Assembly (NCBI RefSeq): GCF_017591425.1
Contig: NW_024466512.1
Coordinates: 24,295,501-24,359,500, forward strand
Reading direction: 5' to 3'
Source of the DNA: Ochotona curzoniae
Taxonomy: Eukaryota > Chordata > Mammalia > Lagomorpha > Ochotonidae
DNA: 64,000 nucleotides
Position numbers and translations under genes: made by a program. Positions 56,833-64,000 of the stretch are shown one piece after another; position 1 is the stretch's first letter, and every line of letters starts with the position of its first letter. The notes below the pieces were generated by a model, which did no database searches, was not told the DNA's origin, and saw only the letters and a list, made by a program, of their open reading frames with translations.

Positions 56833-58814
56833 GTAGAGCGGTGGTCGGTAACATCAAGGTTATTGTCATCCATTCCTCCCATGGTATTTGCTGCCAAGAG
56901 TGTAGGCTGTGCCCCAGGCTGAGAGCCTCACCCTCTGCTTTGCAGAGCCCTGGGTCACTTCTGTTTAACAAGGCCAAAGGCCATGTGGAAACAGGGATGA
57001 GATGAGAGGACCCGGGACAGCATCAAGGTGAGGGATTAAGTGGGGGACCATCCCAGCAGTGAGAGCTCAGGGGCAGGAGCCAGTGAGGCAGTGTTGACTC
57101 GGTTACCCAGTGGGTGAGCAGGTGAGGGAGGTGCAGGAACCAAGATGGCTGCCAGATTCCCAGCCCCTGGCTGTGCTGGGATGTGAGGGGCACCCACCCC
57201 TACTTCAGATTCAGAGTGAGTGAAGGAGAAGAGAGGAGAGGCTCAGCAAAAGGAGGTGGAATGCCACCCCTATGTAGAGGTGGCTGTGTGGCAGTCCAGG
57301 CTTCTGCGTGGAGTCCCTTGGGCCTGCTGCAGCTCCCTGCACCTGCCCACAGCAGTCCTCCCCAGAGTGGTGGCAGTGCCAAGCCTGCCCGGGGAAGCTT
57401 AATGCATGGCAGAACAACCCCTGTGGGGAGGCAGGTCCACACCCAGGCTGATGTGGGTAATGGGGAGGCCTGGAGTGTGGCTCGCGTCAGGGTGGCTCCG
57501 TCTCACCAGAGACTCCTGGGGCTGCAGGATGCTTTGTGGGGAGCTGCCTTGTGTGTTGTGGCGTGTCCAGCAGGATCCCTGGCCCCCACCCCTGTGTATG
57601 ACAGTAGCACACTCTTCTCTGGTTGTTACACCCTCACACATCACCCAGACATTGCCAGGTGTGCCCCCGATAGCAGGGGCAGCACAATCTCACTGGTCAG
57701 GAATCCCTCTCTTCCATATGGACACATGGAAACACCTGGGAGAACTCCCTGCTAACTCACGACCAGGGCCAGAAGCCCTGAGAGGCAGGCGGGGGTCTGC
57801 CTGCATGGCTCCACCCTCTCCTCCTGCCGCTCTGAAGCGACGTCCAGGCTCCTCCACTGGCTCGTTCATCTCTTTTGGCATGCCCCTGCCCCACCCCCAG
57901 CTACCATCACAATGTCAGGCCCATGTGGGGTGCACCAAGTGGTGCTGTGGGGATGTGAGCCCAGGCAGCTCTGTCCCGGCTTCTCCAGCTTGGCTTGTTC
58001 CAGGAGCTCCTCAGGTGAAGGGGCTCCATGTGGCCCCAGTGTTCCCGTGGAAGCCCACCGTCCTATGTGTTTTCTGCTCGCTCCCAGTGGTGGGAACATT
58101 CAGGCCTCCTGCTTTTGAGAGAGCTTAGGGTATGCCCTCAGCTCTTCTAATGGACACACAAAAACTGCTTACCCTGAAAACTGCTCCCCAAAGCCTCTCC
58201 CCACTGCTGCCTGACCCCCACAGCAGAGCATTCATGTTGCCTGGTTACCACTTTTCAGACTCAATCCACCATGTCCAGAAACCACAGAAAACAGGGCTTT
58301 GCTGCTCGTGACCCGCAGTCATGGCCTCGGCCTGGCCACCCCTGGTGTGTGCCTTGCAAAAGGAAGACAGGCAAGCAGCCAGCCCTGCTGTGGCCCATGG
58401 CTTACTCGCCCTCAATGGCCTGGAGGGGTTGAGTGCCCTGTTACAGATGAAGACATCAAAGATCAGGATGGGTCCCCAGGGTTGTGAGCTGGTCGGTGGT
58501 GGGTTTGGGATTGAAATTCAGGTTGCAGGCTCCAGACTTTGGGTTCTCTGCCCCATTGGGGATGACTGACAAAGCTGGCCTGTCATGCATTTTTATGAAA
58601 CCCTTACGACCAAGCAGTTCTCTTCGTAGCCTGAAACACGTCCTGCCACCCTGGTCCTGGGGACGCCCGCTTTCCCCTCTGCACAGGAACAGCCTACCTC
58701 ACTGAGGTCTGGTGTGCTCTGGGCTCGCCCCTCTGCCCAAGCACCACCTTTGGGGTTATCCTCTTAGGGACTTCTCCACCCCCCGAGTGGTCTTCCCTGG
58801 CCCCTGTAGCAGGT
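56833..58814. other. predicted intron 1, unique GC-rich sequence
   Basis: The longest ORF here (240 codons, 57,406 to 58,128) overlaps others in different frames and has no recognised domain, so it is not called. No exon signature seen. Confidence 0.5.
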
Positions 58815-58945
58815 GTCACAGCTGCCCAGTTACCCATCAGGGGGGCTCCCTGAGGACAAGGACCAAGTTTAAGTCATTGTTGCTTTCCTAGAACACACTG
58901 TTTCTCCAGTACATAGTGCATGGCACTTAGCACAGACTCACTAGT
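58815..58945 (+). repeat. L2 LINE 3' end
   Basis: It has 'gggggctccctgaggacaag', 'gaccaagtttaagtcattgt' and 'ccagtacatagtgcatggca', matching the L2 tail; truncated at the 3' end. Confidence 0.65.
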
Positions 58946-59544
58946 ACTCTGCTCCACTCTAGTACTAGGCCTGCTGGTGAGTACCATGAACACTCTTCCT
59001 GCTGGATGCTCCATGCACAAGCATTTGAGGCAACAAAAGCATTAGGTTCAGCCTTCTTGTTTATTGCTTTTATCTTTTCTACCTGTTCCCCCAGAAGCTC
59101 CAATGGTGCACAGTGGGGTGACAAGAGGCCCCAAGCCAGCCACGCCAACTAGGAGGTGACTCAGGGTGCCCACTGCTCTGTCACTGCAGGAAGAATCACC
59201 CTGCTCTGCTTTCTTTGCCAAACTTCATATCCCCTTCCTCCTTTGACACTCTCTAGCTAAATAGATTTTCTTCATATACTTCAACAAGCCGATGATGAAT
59301 TTTGGTAGCAGCAACATTTTTCACTTCAAATCAGATTGCAGCTTACACTCCCATCTGGGGACCGGGAAGCCAGGGCAGGGATTCTTAGAGCACCCGAGAG
59401 CATCGTGTGGGCAGCTGCTCAAAAGATAGGGCACTCACACCGCGCCCCAAGCCACTTCCATTGAAAGCTGGCTGAGGCACCTGGGAAGCAGCACAATGTA
59501 ACATCACCCTGAGGTGACTCTGGGGCTTGGTACTAAAAGGAAGG
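58946..59544. other. intron sequence, no feature seen
   Basis: Nothing recognised. Confidence 0.4.
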
Positions 59545-59690
59545 TCTGCAGACTAGCAGCCAGGCATCCCCAGTCAGTTGGTTAGAAATGCAGACCCCAG
59601 GCCCCAGCCCCAGACAGCCAGAATGAGAATCTACATCTCGCATGACCTTCTAAAGGTGCATATGAACAGTGTTGCCGAAGGAGCATCTCT
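59545..59690 (+). mobile_element. MER5-type hAT-Charlie MITE
   Basis: It has 'gttggttagaaatgcagacc', 'ccaggccccagccccagaca' and 'gaatgagaatctacatctcg', the MER5A-like order. Non-autonomous element mobilised by an extinct hAT transposase. Confidence 0.7.
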
Positions 59691-60264
59691 TTAGAACAAG
59701 CACAGCTTTTAAATACCTGTTAAATATGACAAGTTGCACACACTTTCTGCTGATTCACATGATCATTGGGATATATTCCTTTTTTCCTTCATTTCACAAA
59801 TGGTAACAGGGCGTCCCCTGCGATGGTTTGTGCGTACACCTTGGCACGCCTCACTGCCTTGGCCTGCAGATTTCTGCTCATTCCGCCGTCGCTAGGCTCT
59901 GTCCTTTGGTGGCACCCGTCTCTTGTCCCCTGGATCTGACCCTTTCCCATTGATTCTGTCCTCTCCTTCCTTTTCACCCTCTTGCAAAAATTAGAGTCAG
60001 AATTCCTCCTTGTCATTCTCTGTCAGTTGGGAGCATTTGACCTTGAACCGAAAATGGCTGGTGCTGGGAGTGCATAGAGACAAACTGAACAGTCCTGGGC
60101 AGTCCTGGGGGTTGCATAACCCTGAGGTTGATTCCAGCTGCTGAGATCTGGAACCAGTAGAGGGGCTTCTGGACCCCCTCCCAGCCCTTCACTGGAGTGT
60201 ATGGCCCGACCTGGTAACTCTGGGATGAGGTTACATCCAATGGAGAACTCTGCTCTTCAGTGTA
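59691..60264. other. intron sequence, no feature seen
   Basis: No gene or recognised repeat. The 122-codon minus-strand ORF at 60,013 to 60,381 runs into a DNA transposon remnant. Confidence 0.4.
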
Positions 60265-60412
60265 TGGTGTATGGACCAGTGTCAACAACACTGGGAAACT
60301 TGCTAGAATCCTGGGCTCTACTGCGAAGTTAGTGAACCTGAATCTGCATTTTAATAAGACCAGCAGGAGATTTATACACACATTAAAGTTTCTGAAGTGC
60401 TAAAGCACTGGG
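60265..60412 (+). mobile_element. MER5-type hAT MITE
   Basis: It has 'gaacctgaatctgcatttta', 'ataagaccagcaggagattt' and 'atacacacattaaagtttct', in the MER5A order. Confidence 0.65.
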
Positions 60413-60415
60413 ATA

Positions 60416-60473
60416 GAAGAGTGTTTCTCAAGTACTAGAATCATGGGAGCTTTCGGAGACCCTCATGCCCAGG
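60416..60473 (+). mobile_element. MER5-type hAT MITE, left half (split by CSINE)
   Basis: It starts with the terminal 'gagtgtttctcaagtactag' and 'aatcatgggagctttcggag'. It stops at the target-site duplication CATGCCCAGG (60,464 to 60,473). Confidence 0.65.
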
Positions 60474-60762
60474 AGCAGGAGTGTAGCCTAGTGGTTTAGG
60501 TGCTCACCTTCCACATCAGAGAACCTGCGTTTGATTCCTGACTCTGGCTCATGACTCTAGTTTCCTACAAACACAGACCGTGGGAAACAGCAGTGATGGT
60601 TCCAGTAGCTGGGTTCTTGTCCTGACCTAGAAGACCTAAAGCTGTGTTCTCAGTTTCAGCCATGAGCCATCCCTGGGTGTTTTAGGAATGAACCAACAGG
60701 TGGGCGCTCTCTGTCTCTGTGTTTCTTTTCAAAGATAAAAACTAAATTAGTTTTAAAAATCC
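60474..60762 (+). mobile_element. CSINE inserted in a MER5-type element
   Basis: Plus-strand CSINE with 'gtgtagcctagtggtttagg', 'tgcgtttgattcctgactct', 'gaatgaaccaacaggtgggc', 'gctctctgtctctgtgtttc' and a short A-rich tail. It is bounded by CATGCCCAGG on the left and CATGTCCAGG (60,763 to 60,772) on the right, a 10-base duplication with one mismatch. The only CSINE recognised right of the CpG island. Confidence 0.85.
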
Positions 60763-60835
60763 CATGTCCAGGCTACATCCTATGCCAATTGAATTGGAAT
60801 ATCTTGTGAGGAGATCCAGGCATCCGTATGTTTTT
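60763..60835 (+). mobile_element. MER5-type hAT MITE, right half
   Basis: It continues the interrupted element: 'cccatgtccaggctacatcc', 'ccaattgaattggaatatct' and 'gatccaggcatccgtatgtt'. Confidence 0.65.
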
Positions 60836-61815
60836 TTGGTAAAATACACAGAATCTGAACTCTATCTTTTGAAGGATATTTAGGTGTAAATATGTGGCAT
60901 TAGGCATAGTACAACTGTCAGCACCACCTATGCCTGAATCTTTTTATTTATACCCAACTAAACACCATACCCACTAAACACTAACTCCCCATCCCATCTC
61001 CCTCGGCCATGGTAACCGTTGCTCTCCTCTCTGTCTCTCTCGATTTGACTACTCTGGGTACCTCTTATAATATGTGTCCTTTGTGACTAGTTTATTTCAC
61101 TTAACATAATGCCTTTGCGATTTATCCAGATTGCAGCGTAAATCCAACTTTTCTTCCTTTTTAATGATGAATAATACTCCGTTTATCTTTTTATCCACTC
61201 AACCATCCATAGGCCCTTGGGTTGCTTCTGTCTTTTGGCTATTTTGAATAATGCTACTATGAGCATGCGTGTATTCCTATCAGTTCAGATCTCTTTCACT
61301 TTTGGACATATGCTCAGAACCGGAGTTTCTGGATCCTGTAGGAATCCTGTGTGGATTTTTCTAGGAACTGCTTGGCTGTTTTACACAGCAGTGGCACTGT
61401 TTTCACATTTCTTCCAGCAATGCAAGAGTTCAGATTCCTCCACATTCACACCAACACTTGTTATGTTTTTTTTTTAATTAAATGATAGCCATCTTTATGG
61501 GTGTGAAATGGTATCTCCTTATGGCTTTGATTTGCATTTCCCTTATGATTAGTTTTATATTCTCATTGGCCATTTGTGAATCTTGAGAGGAAATAGCTAT
61601 TCAAGATTTTTACCCATTTCGAATCAAGTTGTGTTTGTTGTTGCTGCTGAATTGTAGCAGTTCTTGAAATATTCTGGATATTAGTAGAGATTTGCAGATG
61701 TTTTCTCCCACTAGTTGGGTTGCCTCTTTGCTCATTGATGGTGGTTTTTACTTATCTTGTTGGTATGTGTGCTTTTGGTGTCTTATCCGAGAAACCCTTG
61801 CGAGGCATGAGAAGT
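60836..61815 (-). mobile_element. ancient L1 3' fragment (antisense)
   Basis: About 1 kb of old L1, read in reverse: 3' UTR and ORF2 C-terminal end. Blocks include 'gtcctttgtgactagtttat', 'ttcacttaacataatgcctt', 'gggttgcttctgtcttttgg', 'ctattttgaataatgctact', 'cacaccaacacttgttatgt', 'ttgatttgcatttcccttat', and 'gtgcttttggtgtcttatcc'. Frames are disrupted; inactive. It lies antisense to the predicted gene. Confidence 0.88.
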
Positions 61816-61859
61816 TTGGGAGGCTCCCCAGGCGATGCCAGCCTACATCCAATACTGAA

Positions 61860-62015
61860 CAGAATTTCTCAAATTCTAATGGACATCCAAATCCCCTGAA
61901 ATCTTGTTAAAATGCATATTCTGATTTATTGGGTCCGGGTGAGGCCCAAAGTTCTGCATATCTTAACAAACTCCTAAATGAAGCTGATGCTGATGGACTG
62001 GGGACCACTTGGCGG
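61860..62015 (+). mobile_element. MER5-type hAT MITE
   Basis: It has 'cagaatttctcaaattctaa', 'cttgttaaaatgcatattct', 'gatttattgggtccgggtga', 'gctgatgctgatggactggg' and 'gaccactt', matching the MER5 order nearly end to end. Confidence 0.78.
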
Positions 62016-64000
62016 AGCCAGCGTGTGGAGAAGCATGACAATGATTCCCTTCGCCCGAGCCTGACAGCAGCCAGTGGATATGGACCAGGCTTCCTCCTGA
62101 GCCTGCCTGTCTCTGGCCTGCTACTGATATGAGTCAGGTGGGTGGGTCCATGAGGTGCTGCAGAGGAATGAAATGTGAAGGAGACCTCTTTGTCCCGCTC
62201 TCCCCGCCCCTCACACACACCTGGAAGGCATAATGTTCACCGGGGGAAATGACACAGATTGGCCTGAAGTTTACCAAAGAGGGAAATTGCTGAAGATCTA
62301 CTTGTTTTTTTTTTTTTCAAAAAAAATACTTTAATCCAACACCAAATTTCAGAGGTGGAAAGGTCTCCTAAGAGATTTTCTCCCAAATCTTCATTTTGCA
62401 GAAGAGAACCAGAACCCCCAAGGACTGTGACTTGTTCAAGGTCACCAAACAAAATAGAGGTGAGCCATCGGGGCACTGCTCCTTTTTACTTTAGGTTATT
62501 TATCGATAAGTGACAGTGCAGAGCAGTTTCTTCCGTCCCGTGGTTCCTTTGGTTAAGTCTTACCTGAAAGAGTGTAAACCAGGAGACCGCCTCCGGGTTC
62601 TTGCCTCTTGTGCCTTTGTTAGAACATGTCTACCAGTGAAGCCCATGGGCCTTCCTAGGACCCCCTCCCCTGGTGGCAGTGACCCAAACTGCAGGCATAG
62701 TGCCTGGACAGAGCCACCTGGGTCCTGGAAGGCATGCTCACCAGGTCCGCTTCTCGCTCCGTGCCTGTAGCAGGTGCTGTCGCTGAGCACAGCACTCTCT
62801 CGAGCCCCTGCCAATCAATTGGATTTGCCTCTCAAGTGGAAACCCATTCGCTCTCCCTGCGATAGAGGTCATACGCTGAGATGCCCGCTGACCTTCAGGT
62901 CCGTGCTCATCAGCACATCCACGCTGGTTGTTAAATGTTCTTTCCCATTCGCCAGTCCCTAACTGCTCACTCACCCAGTTTTGAGTTTCCTTCATCTAAG
63001 TAGGCTTTCTGGCATGTTGTAGTGCTGGTGTAGGGATGAATTTGCCTTCAGCGATTAGACAGCTTGTGGCAGCAACTGCCTTGTTGGGACATCGCTGCAG
63101 GTCGGAGTGACCTCGCTGGGTCATGCACTGCCCACGTGGGCCTGGACCTTCCACAGCAACCTCTTTTCTGGGAAGGTGCCCCGAGATCCACTTCTGCCTG
63201 GCAGCCAGAGCCATACCCCTGTATCTCTCACATGCCTCTCCTGCAAGGCCTCAGGAAGGCGTCTGACTCGCACTTGGCTCCAATGGCAGTGCCCGGCTCC
63301 TGTCGGGTAGGCTCTCAGTTCTTGAACTGGAGCATGCTCGTTTGCTGGCAGGAGCTCTCCCTCCATATGGCAGACAATCTTCAGATCTTCCTTGCCCTTC
63401 CTCTCATTAAGACATCAGCCTCACTCAGCCTGGCTCTCAGCCGCCAGGCGCCCTGACAGGCCAGTGGGAGAGACTCCACCAAGAGGAGGGTTGCTGCCTT
63501 CTGAAGGCAGGACGGCACCGCTCTGCCTGCTGGGACCAGACCCGTGCCCTTTGTGTCACTCATTCTGGCGGCTCCTTGAACACTCGGAGTTGTGAGCTCA
63601 GGCCCAAGGCAGAGTCGCAGGGTGGCACCGTCTGGAGCGTTCTAAGCATCGCCTTGGCTCTTGCTCACAGCAGGTGGAATCCTTCCCCCTTCTTGGCCAT
63701 TCTCAGGCATCTCCTGGGTGTGTGCCATCAGCTCCCATAGCCCTAGGCTGCTTGGCAACACCCTGAGTTATGTTAGAGATATAATAATGAATTATACAAT
63801 GCATTATACATAATTAATTTATAATAAAACACGCATGCAATGGTTTAATTTCTCCAAGTGAATGATGTGCTCCCCGCCGGATCTGCTGGAAGGAGTCCCC
63901 TAACTGGCTGCCTCTTGGTATCGAGGTGGTGGCCGGCTGCCCTGGGGAGGGATGTTGACTCAGGGAGCCAGCCAAGTCAGGGATTCCCTACCACGCAGCT
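62016..64000. other. predicted intron 1 or flank, mostly unique
   Basis: 62,350 to 62,465 has a MIR-family-like pattern ('ggtggaaaggtctcctaaga', 'tcattttgcagaagagaacc', 'caaggtcaccaaac'). 63,775 to 63,860 is a strongly AT-rich island. No exon recognised; ORFs up to 130 codons overlap on both strands. Confidence 0.45.

Noticed and set aside
57406..58128. 240-codon plus-strand ORF in the predicted intron
   Set aside because: Shares its bases with several other open frames on both strands and resembles no protein family.
60836..61815. Protein-coding exon cluster on the plus strand (86 and 72 codon ORFs)
   Set aside because: The sequence is antisense L1 3' end; the ORFs are its shadows.

Overview
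The window is mammalian nuclear DNA, almost certainly from a lagomorph. The main evidence is about seventeen copies of the tRNA-derived lagomorph SINE (CSINE, the rabbit 'C repeat' family), along with old pan-mammalian repeats (MIR, L2, L3/CR1-like, ancient L1, MaLR LTRs, MER5-type hAT elements) and long simple repeats. The two least decayed CSINEs (29.77 and 37.33 kb) look to me like the pika (Ochotona) subfamily rather than the rabbit one. That is recall-based inference, not an alignment.

Layout. From 1 to about 48.5 kb I find no convincing protein-coding gene. This is intergenic or intronic DNA made of decayed repeats and unique sequence. Notable pieces are MaLR LTRs (0.06, 6.0, 31.9 and 46.8 kb), L1 fragments (11.9 and 33.4 kb), a CSINE-rich zone (8.5 to 46.8 kb), a roughly 0.95 kb L3/CR1-like LINE body (25.9 to 26.8 kb), a 36-bp minisatellite (38.5 kb) and several AT-rich islands that look like possible regulatory elements.

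At about 48.5 to 50.3 kb lies a strong CpG island. It contains a textbook plus-strand promoter: two inverted CCAAT boxes, a GC box, a TATA box at 49,410, a GC-rich leader with a CGG/GGC repeat, an ATG in good Kozak context at 49,563, and a consensus splice donor after eight codons at 49,587. This is the best gene in the window: the first exon of an unidentified gene transcribed rightwards. The rest of the window (49.6 to 64 kb) would then be upstream intron 1. A second TATA-like box 0.65 kb upstream may mark an alternative start.

From 50.3 to 60.4 kb I see no CSINE insertion, which contrasts with the left side. From 59.5 to 62.0 kb there is a cluster of MER5-type hAT remnants, one of them split by a CSINE with a recognisable target-site duplication, plus an antisense L1 3' fragment. 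Nearly all open reading frames in the window are chance or repeat-derived. I found no rRNA, functional tRNA, CRISPR, bacterial or viral gene. Repeat names are by eye from remembered consensus patterns, so element edges are approximate (often within 10 to 40 bases).
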